From positions 8,098,001 to 8,162,000 of the forward strand of contig NW_018344015.1 of the NCBI RefSeq assembly GCF_002099425.1: DNA of 64,000 bases, in the 5' to 3' direction. The translations under genes and the position numbers were made by a program. This document shows positions 1 to 11,164 of the stretch, one piece after another (position 1 is the stretch's first letter; every line of letters begins with the position of its first letter). Below the pieces are notes generated by a model. It was not told the origin of the DNA. It saw only the letters and a program-made list of their open reading frames with translations, and made no database searches. The DNA is from Phascolarctos cinereus (taxonomy: Eukaryota > Chordata > Mammalia > Diprotodontia > Phascolarctidae).

Positions 1-230
1 ACACAAAAAAAGAGGCAAAGGGAGCAAGCAGAACAGAAATACCTTCATTCACATCAACTTCCCAATCTCCATTGACAGCACTATTACTCTCCCAGCTAGC
101 CGACATTCTTTGCCTCTCTCTCTCCCTCTTCCTCACTGCTGTACTTTCATTTTGTAGAATACTTTATATTCCTCACTGTCAGAGCTTCCCCATTGTATCT
201 CCCATTTCCCCATTCCCAGCTCTCCCTCAA
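1..230. other. Unassigned DNA
   Basis: Pyrimidine-rich sequence with no recognised repeat or coding potential. The short forward frame from position 72 looks like chance. Confidence 0.5.
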
Positions 231-417
231 CTTTGTTGTTGTTGTTCAGTTGTGTCTGACTTTACATGATCCTGTGCACTTTGTCTATGGGGTTTTCTTG
301 GCAAAGATACCAGGGGCAATTCTCCATTTCCTTCTCCAGTGTGTCTCCATTTTATAGATGAGGAATTGAGGCAAAGAGGGGTTAAGTGACTTGCCCAGAG
401 TCACACAAGTTAGGAAG
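231..417 (-). repeat. Long marsupial SINE, 3' part, antisense
   Basis: Reads as the reverse complement of the long tRNA-derived marsupial SINE: a GTT-rich tail, then the TTTTCTTGGCAAAGATAC block and the GAGGCAAA...GGGGTTAAGTGACTTGCCCAGAGTCACAC block. The copy is cut by the LTR that follows and resumes at 1085. Confidence 0.85.
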
Positions 418-1084
418 TGTATTAATATGATTTAGTGAGGTTCGGATTCGCTCCTATAAATGACACTCTCCAATGCACCAGAAAATAATAGGAAATAGAT
501 AATTTATTTAGAAGAAGCAAAGCACAGATAGTTTGAATTTGCATAGAAAGCATAAATAATAAGAACAATCAATAATATAGCACCGATCAAGAGAGTCGGT
601 AATGGAAGAGAATACATCACCAATTCAAGGGAACCTCCAAAATCAATCAACGGCTGGGAGCCCCCGTTGCAGCCAGTACAAACTTGAATTGTGTAAAGAT
701 TTTCCCGGGCGAAGCGTCCTTCCCGCGGGTGAGGCTCAGCGGGCTTACAGGACGCAGTGTTTTTATATTGTTCTAAACAAAGAAGGCTTGGGGCCAAGAA
801 GCCCTTTTTGATGCTTGCGCTATTCATGGTTTGTCCAATACACATCTGACCTTAGCCACGCTCCCATCCGCCTGAGGCTTGGTATTTTGTTTTTTAATAA
901 CATCACGTCTCACAAGGAGAGGAGCCAACCCTCCATGTCAACGTGACCTAGGAATGGCTAGTTCCTGGAATGCTAGGCCAAGAACACTCAGGAGATATGG
1001 AACGGTCATGACCGAGATTTGAACTGAACCTACTTATTTGAGTGATTTTATTAATTTAAAGGGGAATTTCCAATTTCCATTTCA
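418..1084 (-). mobile_element. Solo LTR of an endogenous retrovirus (fossil)
   Basis: A 667-bp insertion beginning TG and ending CA, flanked by the 5-bp direct repeat GGAAG (413-417 and 1085-1089) and splitting a SINE. Read on the minus strand it has LTR layout: a TATA-like ATATAAAAA near 760, a GC-rich stretch after it, and a polyadenylation-like AATAAA near 500. No internal retroviral region adjoins it, so it is a solo LTR. The 5-bp duplication suits ERVL-like or gypsy-like integration, but the family is not identified. The clear ends and duplication suggest moderate age. Confidence 0.75.
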
Positions 1085-1163
1085 GGAAGTAAATCCAGTT
1101 TTGAACTCAGATCTTTCTGACTCCAGGCCCGGTCCTCTATCAACTGCACCACCTAGCTGACCC
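1085..1163 (-). repeat. Long marsupial SINE, 5' part, antisense
   Basis: Continuation of the SINE broken at 417. It carries the complement of the B-box region (TTTTGAACTCAG) and of the SINE head (CTGCACCACCTAGCTG). Confidence 0.85.
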
Positions 1164-1169
1164 CAAAAC

Positions 1170-2255
1170 TCCCTCAATTACTCTTACTCTTTAACCTCCT
1201 CTCCTTTGAAGTTTATTAAGTCTTTATCACCTGTTCAAGATTCTGGTAGCTCCAGGAAACTCTTCAATGAGTTCAGTGCTTTCTTCATAGCTTTTCTCTC
1301 CACACCAATTCTTGCCCTCATACTAGGGGATTTTATACATATTGGTACTCTGTCAAACACCCTAACTTTTAGGTCCTCAGTCTACTCATTTCCCATCATC
1401 TACTCTTTCACCCTACCTCAGTTGTGTGCACATAAGATGATCATATCCTTGATCTTGCCATTACACACAAATGTTCTACTTGCACATTTATAAATGCTAA
1501 GATTCCTTTATCTAATCATAATCTTTTTAAAAAATCATTCTTTTCCCTCTGTCTCATGACTCTGTAACCATGTTCTTCATCCTCAACATAATTTAAAGTT
1601 CCTCCACACTTCACTTCTTTTTCCAAGCCTTCACCTGAATGCTGGGGCCATACTCTCCTCCCTTCTCTATCTTGTACCTTGAGTGAACTAGTTCAACTCC
1701 TTGGTATTCCTTGTCTCCTTATCCTGTTGCTTACAATACCTTGTCTTTCATTTATGTGCCACTGAAAGGGAATGTAGAAAATCCCCAAAACATGCTGACT
1801 GGGTCCACTACCAACTTCTGTTACATAATCTCAACTGGGCCCTCATTGCAATAAGGCAATCCTTTTATACCTCCTAATCAGCTCGTTATCCCACACATCA
1901 CAGTGGCTATTCCAAACCTTTTGATCTTTCTTTAGGCTTCCCATAGCACCCCACCCCAAATCATCTCATAAAGAACTTTGCCTTATACCTAGAATTCCTC
2001 ATCTCACATCACTCTAATGTCTTCCCCCACTATAACCATCTTTGCCCCTGTCTCACAGGAAGAGGTGGTCTTTATCCTTGACAAGACAATCCCTCTAAAT
2101 TAATCTAGGTTATTCTCAATAACTATGGATGTTTCCCAGGACTCTATCCCGGGTTCTTTTCTTTTCTCTCTTTCTCTTACTTGGTGATTCTCTCAGCTCC
2201 CATGGTTCAATTATAATCATATTCACATCAGGTTCTAGGGACAGCTTTTTAAAGC
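1170..2255 (+). mobile_element. L2 LINE fragment, sense, internally deleted
   Basis: The frame at 1206-1493 encodes a decayed L2 endonuclease segment: LILGDFIHI corresponds to the LLGDFNIH motif. Around 1765-1960 the nucleotide sequence matches the L2 endonuclease-RT linker (CATGCTGACTGGGTCCACTA, AACTGGGCCCTCA). From about 2120 it jumps to the later RT region (GGTGATTCTCTCAGCTCCCATGG), so an internal segment is missing. Many stops; non-functional. Confidence 0.75.
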
Positions 2256-2464
2256 TAATCCATAAGGGAGACCTCCCTATGCTGTGGATGAAGGAAAAGA
2301 AACTGCATCAGGGACATATTAATAAATATTAGTTTCACAATAGTAAACCTCTTTCTTCCATCTCTTCTTCCATCCTCTTCACTATAATATAGCCCTGAAC
2401 TATAATTTACTCTTTCTTCTTTTATGTTACCTGTTACCAATTTTAAAAAATCAAATGAATAATA

Positions 2465-3123
2465 TGTTTAGTCAGCAGGTTATAAAGCATTTACTATGTG
2501 TTGAGCCTACAAAAAAAGGCAAAAACCATCCCTACCATCAAGGAAATCACATTTTAATGGACAGAGATAGGATATACAAACAATGTGTACGTGCAATATG
2601 TATGGAATATAAATGCAAAGTAGTCTCTAAGGGAAGACTAACAGGTAAGTGAAAGGTGGGGTGAGGAACAGAGGACAGAGGATTAGGAAAGGCCTCCCAT
2701 AGATGGTAAGATTTGAGCTGATTCTTGAAGGAAGCCAAAGAAGGTGGAGGAACAGACTTGAGAAAGAAATGCATTCCAGGGATGAGGGCTAGACACTATA
2801 AATGCTTAGAGAGAGGAGATGGAGTGCTGCGTTTGAAAACCTGCAAGAAGGCCAGTATATATGGATTGTAGAGTATGTGGAAGAGAATGAAATGTAAGAA
2901 GGCTGGAAAGTTCAGAAGGGGTCAGATTATTTAGAACTTTAAAAACCAAATGGGATATTATATTTTATTCTGGAGCTAACAGGGGCCATCAGAGCTTATT
3001 GAATAAGGGGTAACATGGTCAGATCTTTGCTTTAGAAAAGCCTCCTTGGCAGTTGAGTGGAGAATGGATCGTAGTGGAGAAACATTTGGTAGGGAGAGTA
3101 ATCAGAAAGTTATTGCAGTAGCA
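2465..3123 (-). mobile_element. L2 LINE 3' end, antisense
   Basis: Follows the reverse complement of the L2 3' region: TTACTATGTGTTGAGC tail, 'ggaaaggcctcc', 'ttgagctgattcttgaagg', 'gcattccagg', then 'taacatggtcagat' and 'ggagaatggat'. It continues beyond the microsatellite and hAT insertion to about 3870. Confidence 0.8.
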
Positions 3124-3226
3124 TATATGTGTGTGTGTGTGTGTGTGTATGTGTGTTTAGTGTGTGTATACATATATATGTGTATGTATGTACACATATG
3201 TGTGTCAGTGTATGTGTGTATGTGTG

Positions 3227-3272
<46 letters not shown>

Positions 3273-3274
3273 TA
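3124..3274. repeat. Compound TG/TA/CA microsatellite
   Basis: (TG)n, then mixed TATG/TGTA tracts, (TA)n and (CA)n, expanded inside the antisense L2. Alternating purine-pyrimidine throughout, so prone to unusual helix forms. Open frames through it are repeat artefacts. Confidence 0.95.
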
Positions 3275-3331
3275 TTTAGGTTATTATGAATGTAGAAATG
3301 ATAAGATGTGGCAACACATTTGTTATATAGC

Positions 3332-3577
3332 CAGTGGTGTGTTGGCAAATATTTAACAAATAGTTCTTTGAAAAAAAAATGTACCTGACACACTTTGAAG
3401 TTTAATTTACATTATTAACATTTTCTCCATAGCTTTGTTCAGTCCAGAAATCAACAAAACAATAAATAAAGCTCTGATCTGTAGCATTCACCCTTTTCCA
3501 GGGTATAAATGCTCACACTGAAAATTTAACAATTGATTCCCTCCAGCTGGTATGAGCTGGCTTCAAGCACACCACGG
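3332..3577 (+). mobile_element. hAT-like non-autonomous element, copy 1 of 3
   Basis: Begins CAGTGGTGTGTTGG and ends AAGCACACCACGG, i.e. imperfect terminal inverted repeats of hAT type. The interior (TTTACATTATTAACATTTTC, AACAAAACAATAAATAAAGC, ACTGAAAATTTAACAAT) is shared with copies at 32149-32389 and 63786-64000. It interrupts the antisense L2. I cannot see a convincing 8-bp target duplication. Confidence 0.65.
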
Positions 3578-3870
3578 TATGGGGGGAATGATAGTGAGAA
3601 GTTGAGAATGACAATGAACTAGAAGAATGGTGGTTTTCTTATAGTAATAGGAAAGTTAGAAGAGGAGTGGGTTTTGGGGGAAAGATGATACGTTCTTTTT
3701 TGAACATGTTGAATCCAGTTCCAAATGTCTGAAAAATATTTGGTAATTGTGACTGTGGCTTAGGAGAAAGACTTGAGCTAGATATACATATTTGGTATTC
3801 ATTTCTATAGAGATGATAATTGAAACCGTGGGAGCTAATGAGATCACCAAGTAAGATAATATAGAGTTTT
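3578..3870 (-). mobile_element. L2 LINE, RT portion, antisense
   Basis: Reverse complement reads GATCTCATTAGCTCCCACGG followed by TTTCAATTATCATCTCTATAG, the L2 segment after the RT core. A decayed minus-strand frame (DLISSHGFNYHLYRNEYQICISS) matches the L2 pattern SSHGFNYHLYADDTQIYISS. Same L2 copy as 2465-3123; the bases 3275-3331 between the microsatellite and the hAT element also belong to it. Confidence 0.8.
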
Positions 3871-4739
3871 ATATTTCTGAATGCAGAAAAAAGCAATGAA
3901 AGCACATATGAAAATTAAGTGCCTTTTTACTTACATTGCCTTTGATTGACCTTATGGAGGGATTGTTAGGCCTGTCCTTGATAAAAAAAAAAATCACCCT
4001 CCTTCCTGGTCTGCAAAGTGATGCTCTATACCTTGGAATAGTGTTGTTGTTGTTATTTTTGTTGTTTTATAGATGATTAACTGAAGAAAGATGTACAGTT
4101 AGTGTAGAGGACAGACCAGAGTTTGAGTTTTCCCACTTTAGCTCGTGCTTCTTTCTCATGAAAGTGATTAAGGGGGTGAACAATTCTTTCCTCAAGACTT
4201 GCATCAGAAGTAAATGTCTTTGGAATACTGTAAATATAGATATTTGGCAATAAGGTTGATTTAAAATAGTTTTCTACTTTCTACTGTCCATCAAATTCAT
4301 CATCTCTTAAAATGCTTCCATGTTGATTACAAGGACAAGTTCATAGGAAGAATTTTTTGAGAAGGCCATTCAGAGGGCAAAATTGTGCGTTGACAGCAAA
4401 AAAGACCTTGCTGAACAATATTCCTTTTACATTCTGTTCAGTGGCCATAGGGGTTACAGTCAGCAGAATTATTCCTTGTTATGTCAATGTACAACTACAT
4501 CGTCCCCACCTGGGAAGAATTTATGCTATTAAATTTCTTGGAGCCAATGCTCCAAGCCCCAATAGTTTAAAGTAATACATACTCTTTATTGGAGCCTCAT
4601 GATCATGGTGACTTTTTGAATTCCCATCTGGTTGGATAAATTCATGAAATTTGTAAAAAAAGAATAGATTATTTTATTTTGGGTCAATGGCTGATTATTT
4701 AACTTAGAGTCCTGAGTCCCAAAGCTTTAGGAATAACAG
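3871..4739. other. Unassigned AT-rich DNA
   Basis: No recognised coding or repeat content except a weak MIR-like patch near 4060-4160 with a GTT run. The 72-aa forward frame at 4357 has no recognisable domain. Confidence 0.4.
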
Positions 4740-5345
4740 TAGCCTCTAAGCCACAAGACCTGCGGCCACAACCATCATTGAAGGGAGAAATCATCTTCCT
4801 CGTCATCATTACCTGTACAAGAGCCTAGGAGTGGCAGCAACTTAAAGACCACTGGAGCTGCTTCTAGGCCAGCCCTCACAGACATCATCTGGGGAAGTAC
4901 CTCTTGTAGAGAAGGAGCCAGACATCCCCACCAACCTTCAAACTGCTGCCACACCCAGGCCAAGCCAGCCACCTTGGCTGAATTTGCAAGGCATACTGAG
5001 GGAGAAACAGGACATGGAATGTGCCAAACAGTAAAACTTTAACCCCAATCTCCTCTTAGATCCTGATGGCGATAACCCAGGATTCTGAATCCTCTTGACC
5101 TGAGGAATACCATTGCTTCCAGCACCATGCCCTCAGTTATCATCCACCCCTGTGGAGCTGCAGCCTCGCAGCTGTTTCTGCAGGGGTTATAGCCATAGCT
5201 ACTGAAGCCCCAGGAAAGAAAGATTTTGTCACCAAAGTTCTTCACACAGTGAAATGGTTCAACATCAGAAACTGATGTCATTTTATTGGTGGGAATGACA
5301 TTAAAGAGGCATTAATATCTGCCTTGCCATTGCTGGTACTGTGAT
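4740..5345. other. Unidentified GC-richer segment, possible retropseudogene
   Basis: More GC-rich than its surroundings and free of the common repeats. Minus-strand frames at 4775-4972 (ending GNDDEEDDFSLQ) and 5039-5281 show no domain I recognise. It could be an old processed pseudogene or an unlisted repeat. I assign no function. Confidence 0.3.
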
Positions 5346-5395
5346 TAGAGGCAGCTGGGTGGCACATTGGATAAAGTAGTAAGCCTGGAATCAGG
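5346..5395 (+). repeat. MAR1/MIR-type SINE, 5' part
   Basis: SINE head GAGGCAGCTGGGTGGCACA through CCTGGAATCAGG, then cut by an LTR. It resumes at 5981. Confidence 0.85.
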
Positions 5396-5980
5396 TGTGA
5401 GGTTTAAAAAGGTTCAAGAGACAATTTCTAGGTAACTTAATTATTTTATTAATGATGACAGCATTTTAATAAAAGGATGGTCATTTGGCTGTCTCTGTCT
5501 TAGAGCAAAGACAATCGTGGTGGCAGGCTCACAGCTTCTGGAAGAAGAGTGTTGCCCAGAGTGACAATCAACTCTGATTGGTTAAGAATTAATGAGAGAG
5601 GGGCAGCTAGATGGTGCAGTGGATAGACCACCAGCCCTGGAATCAGGAGGACCTGAGTTCAAATCCGGCCTCAGACACTTACTAGCTATGTGACCCTGGG
5701 CAAGTCACTTAACCCCAATTGCCTAAAACAAACAAAAAACCCCAATTAATGAGAGAATGAATATTACAATGAGGTGCTAGACTTGAACTTGGGCAATCCA
5801 TTCAAAGAATTATTCCCACAGGAGCCTGAGCTGAAAACAATGGCTGCTCCACCTCTGTGGGGTCTGGATAGAAGAAAAGTTTAGCTCAACCTTCAGACTG
5901 AGGTCTTAAAATGAGGGCAAGAGAAAAAGGGAGAAATCTGAATCTCCCAAATCATTGGTTATTAATAATCATTTCTCTCA
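5396..5980 (-). mobile_element. Solo LTR of an endogenous retrovirus (fossil)
   Basis: Begins TG and ends CA (TTTCTCTCA), with the 4-bp direct repeat CAGG on each side (5392-5395 and 5981-5984), and splits a SINE exactly. Read on the minus strand it starts TGAGAGAAAT, has an ACCAATCAGAG box (CCAAT-like) and AATAAAA stretches near the 3' end. A 143-bp SINE is inserted in it, leaving roughly 430 bp of LTR. The 4-bp duplication suits class I (ERV1-like). No internal region is present. Confidence 0.7.
5601..5743 (+). repeat. Short marsupial tRNA-derived SINE in the LTR
   Basis: Well-preserved copy from GGGCAGCTAGATGGTGCAG to CCCCAATTGCCTAAAACAAAC. The 13-bp direct repeat AATTAATGAGAGA flanks it (5587-5599 and 5744-5756), so it inserted by target-primed retrotransposition after the LTR. 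Internal pol III A-box-like (GATGGTGCAGTGG) and B-box-like (GAGTTCAAATCC) motifs are intact. Confidence 0.95.
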
Positions 5981-6205
5981 CAGGAAGACCCGAGTTCAGA
6001 TCTGAATTCAAACACTTCCTCGGTATTTGACCAGGGGTAAATCATTTGACCTTTGTCTTCCTTAGTTCCCTCAACTGTGAAATGGGGATAATAATAATAC
6101 CTACGTCACAGAGTTGTTGTGAGGGTCAAATGAGATAATTGTAAAGCACTTAGCACGGTGCCTGGCACGTAGCAGGTGCTTAATAAATGTTTTTTACATT
6201 CCATT
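5981..6205 (+). repeat. MAR1/MIR-type SINE, 3' part
   Basis: Continuation of the SINE interrupted at 5395: B-box region, then GTGAAATGGGGATAATAAT, TTGTTGTGAGGGTCAAATGAG and the L2-like 3' end TGCCTGGCACGTAGCAGG..AATAAATG. Confidence 0.85.
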
Positions 6206-6234
6206 CCATACTGATTTGTGGCTGAAACCTTCCG

Positions 6235-6360
6235 TATATGTTGTTTCCTCCATGAGAATATGACTTTTTGAGACTGGGACTACCTTGCTTTTTAAATATC
6301 CCCAGTGCTTAGCATACTGCTTAGCACATAGTAAGCATTTAATAAATAGCTTGTTTATTC
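6235..6360 (+). repeat. L2 3'-end fragment
   Basis: Matches the terminal L2 sequence (ATCCCCAGTGCTTAGCATA..CATAGTAAGCATTTAATAAAT), followed by a short ATTC tail. Confidence 0.7.
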
Positions 6361-6377
6361 TATTCATTCATTCTTTG

Positions 6378-6590
6378 GATCCAGGAAAACCTGTGTTTAA
6401 CTCTTGTTTCTGATACCTACTGGCTCTGTGACCCTGGGAGAATCACTTAACTTTTAGTGCTCTGTCTAGGCAACTCTCTGAGACTCTAAGATACAGAAAA
6501 GGTGTCAACCTACACTGTCAGAGTAAGTTTCCTCACCTGGGAGTTCCCTATACCTATGAAATTGCATATCTAGTCCTTATTTCTCTGTCA
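6378..6590 (+). repeat. MIR3-like marsupial SINE
   Basis: tRNA-like head (TGTGACCCTGGGAGAATCAC), then a distinctive body, GGCAACTCTCTGAGACTCTAAG and GTTTCCTCACCTGGGAGTTCC. The same body occurs in the SINE at 60690-61140. Confidence 0.7.
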
Positions 6591-6599
6591 TATCATTTA

Positions 6600-7665
6600 A
6601 ATGTTTCTTTTACTATATTGTAAGACTCTTAAGGACAGGAACTGAAATTTAGGATCATATGTTTTTAGAATTTGAGAGGACCTCAAAATCTATCTGATTC
6701 AACTTCTTCCTATCATTTGTTCAGGTAGGGGTTGGAACAGATGTTCACTCTAAAATTTCTTAGTTCTTGGGTCAAACTGAAAAGCAAGTAATGGGCATAT
6801 TTATAATACTTGGCATAATTCATGCAATCATACATAGATACAAATATTAAAATGACTGCCGAGCATGTAGCATATTCAACATATCTACATATTTGGATTT
6901 GTGATCATTATACCAATTATGCATGTAGTTTACCTTCCTGACCAGTTCACATAAACCTCAGTGATGAGAGGTTATATGTGTATATATATGGGTATATATA
7001 TATTCTTAATTTTTGCTAAGCTCTTGGGCATGCATGATACTATGTTGGATATCACACATAACTTTTTGGGTGGTGGTCCAAACCAACGATTTTATTGATA
7101 TAAGCTCCTTTCATTGACACAGATTAACAACTGGTCTGCCATTCATAGTCTTAAAAGTCACTCGGGGCACTGAGTTTGTATGTTTTATATTTGGTCACAT
7201 ATCCAGTGTTTTTTGGAGAAAGGACTTATTCCCTGGTCCCTATCTTTAAGTAGCTTACAGGCCACACACATAGGTAGAAATACGGAAGGAATTATTTCCT
7301 AATATAGGATAGTACAGAATCATAAAATAATGAGGTATGGATGAGTTAACAGTTATGGACAATGGATGTGCTGTCATATAAAATCACAGAATTTTAAAGG
7401 TGGGAAGAACCTTAGGGATCATTTAGTCAGAAAACCTTGGAAATAATCTATGTGGGATTTGTTTTTTTCTACCTGTCTACTCTATCTAGTGGTAGAGGGT
7501 AGGGCTGAGGACATTATATCCTATGTATGAATCTAGGAAGTAACTGATTAAAAGCTAACTTTCATTCTAGGCCAGTAATTTAATTTTGGCTGAACTAACT
7601 CAATCCAGGCTCTTATTTTTTTTATATACATTTTCATGAAGGGATTTTGCTTCACTATTACCCTC
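6600..7665. other. Mostly unassigned DNA with MIR scraps
   Basis: Short antisense MIR-like pieces near 6640-6740 and 7380-7430 ('aattttaaaggtgggaagaacc'). A small TA/TG tract lies at 6975-7002. The rest, including 7040-7230, is not recognised. Confidence 0.45.
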
Positions 7666-7668
7666 AAC

Positions 7669-7874
7669 TAAGGCAGTTAGGTGGTACAGTCAATAGAGTG
7701 CTAGGCCTAGATTCAGGAAGACTCTTCAAATGCCATCTCAGATACTTACTAGCTGCATGGCCCTGGGCAAGTCACTTAACTCTGCCTCAATTCCTCATCT
7801 GTAAAATGAGCTGGAGAAGGAAATGGCAAACTGCTCCAGTATCTTTGTCAAGAAAACCCCAAATGGGGGTTTTG
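7669..7874 (+). repeat. Long marsupial SINE, 5' part, split by an L1
   Basis: Runs from the SINE head (AAGGCAGTTAGGTGGTACAG) to the AGAAAACCCCAAATGGGG block. The L1 inserted inside that block, duplicating 7859-7874. The SINE continues at 11665. Confidence 0.9.
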
Positions 7875-8243
7875 TTGATATTTTTTCCCCAATTTTATTA
7901 ATTTTTTGATTTATCAACAATCACTTCCATATGCTTTTGAGTTGAAAATTTTTCTCCCCTTCCTCCCCCCCACTCTCCCCAAGATGGCACACAATCTGAT
8001 ATAGGCTTTACATTTACATACCCATTAAATATATTTTCACATTAGTGAAGTTGTAAGTAAAAATTAAAACCAATAGGAGGAACCATCAGAAAGATGAAAC
8101 AAAACTCAACAGAAGGTAAAAATAAGTGATAGCGATTCTACTTCCATAGTTCTTTCTTTGGATGTGGACAGCATTTTCCAACCCAAGGCCTCTGGAGATG
8201 TCTTAGATCCTCGTAATGCTGAGAAGGGTTCAGTTTAACAATA

Positions 8244-11163
8244 TTAGTCATCGCATAATGTGGCTGTTATTCTGTACAAAGTCCTCTTGGTTCTGCTCAC
8301 TTCACTCAGCATCAGACCATATAAGTCTTTCCAGGTTTTTCTGAAGTCAGCCTGTTCATCATTTCTTATAGCACAATAGTATTCCATTACATTCATATAC
8401 CACAACTTGCTCAGCCACTCCCCAGTGGATGGGCATCCTCTCAATTTCCAATTCTTTGCCACCACAAAAAGAGCTGCTATGAATATTTTTGTACATGTGG
8501 GTCCTTTTCCCATTCATTTGATCTCTTTGGGATATAGCCCTAGAAGTGCTATTGCTGGATCAAAGGGTATGCACATTTTTGTAGCCCTTTGGGCATAGTT
8601 CCAAATTGTTCTCCAAAATGGTTGGATCATTTCACAACTCCACCAACAACGTATTAGTGTTCCAATTTTCCCACATCCTCTCCAACATTTATCATTTTCC
8701 TGTTTTGTCATGTTGGCCAATCTGATAGGTGTGATGTGGTACCTCAGAGTTGTTTTGATTTGCATTTCTCTAATCAATAATGATTTAGAGCATTTTTTCA
8801 TATGACTATAGATGGCTTTAATTTCTTCATCTGAGAACTGTCTGTTCATATCCTTTGACCATTTATCAATTGGGGAATGGCTTGTGTTCTTATAAATTTG
8901 TCTTAATTCTCTATATATTTTAGAAATGAGGCCTTTATCAGAGACTGGTTGTAAAAATTCTTTCCCAATTTTCTACCTTCCTTCTAATCTTAGTTGCATT
9001 GGCTTTGTTTGTGCAAAAACTTTTCAATTTAATGTAATCAAAATTATCCATTTTGCTTTTCATAATGTTCTCTATCTTCCTGTTTGGCATGAATTCTTCT
9101 GTTCTCCATAGATCTGATAGGTAAACTATTCCTTGTTCTCCCAGTTTACTTATGGTATCAGCCTTTATATCTAAGTCATGAAATTTTGACTTGGTATATG
9201 GTGTGAGATTTGGGTCTATGCCTAGTTTCTGCCATACTCTTTTCCAGTTTTCCCAGCAGTTTTTTTCAAAGAGTGGGTTCTTATCCCAGAAGCTGGGGTC
9301 TTTGGGTTTATCAAATAATAGATTACTATAGTCATTGACTACTGTGTCTTGCATATTTAACCTATTCCACTGATCCACCTCCTATTTCTTAGCCAGTACC
9401 AAGCAGTTTTGATGATTGCTGCTTTATAATACAATTTAAGATCTGGAATTGCTAGGCCACCTTCCCCTGCATTTCTTTTCATTAGTTCCTTTGATATTCT
9501 GGACCTTTTGTTTTTCCAAATGAATCTTGTTATTATTTTTTCTAACTCTATAAAATAATTTTTGGTAGTTTGATTGGTATGGCACTGAATAAGTAAATTA
9601 GCTTAGGTAGGATTGTCATTTTTATTATATTAGCTCGGCCTACCCATGAGCAACTGATGTTTTTCCAATTATTTAGATCTGATTTTATTTGTGTGAAAAG
9701 TGTTTTGTAATTGTGTTCATAGAGTTCCTGGGTTTGTTTCGGGAGGTAGACTCCTAAATATTTTATAATGTCTACAGTAAGTTTAAATGGGATTTCTCTT
9801 TCTATCTCTTGCTGTTGGGCTTTGTTGGTAATATATAGAAATGCTGATGATTTATGTGGGTTTATTTTATAGCCTGCAACTTTGCTAAAGTTGTTTATTA
9901 TTTCAAGTAGTTTTTTACTTGATTCTCTAGGATTCTCTAAGTATATCATCATGTCATCTGCAAAGAGTGATAGCTTTGTTTCTTCTTTGCCTATTCTAAT
10001 GCCTTCAATTTCTTTTTCTTCTCTTATTGCTAAAGCTAAGGTTTCCAGTACAATATTGAATAACAGTGGTGATAATGGACATCCTTGTTTCACCCCATCT
10101 TATTGGAAATGCTTCTAGACTGTCCCCATTACATATAATGCTTGCTGAAGGTTTTAGTTATATGCTATTTATTATTTTAAGGAAGACTCCATTTATACCT
10201 ATGCTTTCTAGTGTTTTTAATAGGAATGGGTGTTGTATTTTATCAAAAGCTTTTTCTGCATCTATTGAGATGATCATGTGGTTTCTGTTGGTTTTGGTGT
10301 TGATATGCTCAATGATTCTGATAGTTTTCCTAATATTGAACCAACCCTGCATTCCTGGTATAAATCCTACCTGGTCATAGTGTATTATTTCTTGTGATAA
10401 GTTGCTGCAATCTATTTGCTAGTATTTTGTTTAAAATTTTTGCATCTATATTCATTAGAGAAATTGGTCTATAATTTTCTTTCTCTATTTTGACTCTTCC
10501 TGGTTTAGGTATCAACACCACATTTGTATCATAAAAATAATTTGGTAAGACTCCTTCTTCACCTATTTTCCCAGATAGTCTATATAGTATTGGAATTAAT
10601 TGTTCTTTAAATGTTTGATAGAATTCGCATGTAGATCCATCTGGCCCTGGAGATTTTTGCCTAGGGAGTTCATCAAGGGCTTGTTCAATTTCTTTTTCTG
10701 AGATGGGGTTATTTAAGTATTTTACTTCCTCTTCAGTTAATCTGGGCAACTTATATTTTTGTAAATATGTATCCATTTCACTAAGATTGTCAAATTTATT
10801 GGCATATAGTTGGGCAAAATAATTCCTAATTACCACCATTTTAATTTCTTCTTCTTTGGTGGTAGCTTCGCCCTTTTCATTTTTTGATACTAGTAATTTG
10901 GTTTTCTTCTTTCTTTTTTTAAAATTAAATGAACCAGGGGCAGCTAGGTGGCACAGTGGATAGAGCACTGGCCCTGGATTCAGGAGGACCTGAGTTCAAA
11001 TCTGACCTCAGACACATAACACTGACTAGTTGTGTGACCCTAGGCAAGTCACTTAACCCCATTGTCTAGCAAAAAAACAAAACAAAAAATTAAATTAACC
11101 AAAGGTTTATCTATTTTATTGTTTTTTTTCATAAAACCAGCTCTTAGTTTCATTTATTAGTTC
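8244..11163 (-). pseudogene. Decayed L1 ORF2 (RT and C-terminal domain)
   Basis: In minus-strand order: the pre-RT segment (INETKSWFYEKK, then [16 protein letters not shown] in the frame 10375-10936), the RT core with [10 protein letters not shown] and catalytic FADD (about 9953-9967) in the frame 9548-10093, thumb and post-RT segments at 8938-9378, and the C-terminal region at 8514-8849 and 8244-8513. The C-terminal Cys motif reads CWRGCGKIGTLIRCWWSC; the usual His of CX3CX7HX4C is Arg here. Endonuclease domain absent. Several stops and frame changes separate these pieces. Dead copy. Confidence 0.9.
10937..11085 (+). repeat. Short marsupial SINE inserted in the L1
   Basis: Well-preserved SINE (GGGGCAGCTAGGTGGCACAG to CCCCATTGTCTAGCAAAAAA) flanked by a 16-bp near-perfect duplication, AAAATTAAATGAACCA at 10921-10936 against AAAATTAAATTAACCA at 11086-11101. 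It is the youngest layer of this nest. Confidence 0.95.
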
Positions 11164-11164
11164 A

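Noticed and set aside
504-845. 113-aa minus-strand open frame with a hydrophobic C-terminal part
   Set aside because: It lies wholly inside the solo LTR at 418-1084 and spans its promoter and polyadenylation region. No known protein is recognisable, so it is treated as chance.
3046-3393. Overlapping frames rich in Cys, Val, Tyr and Ile on both strands
   Set aside because: Translations of the TG/TA microsatellite, not proteins.
8407-9111. Plus-strand frames over the L1
   Set aside because: Shadows of the antisense ORF2, whose domains are recognisable on the minus strand.
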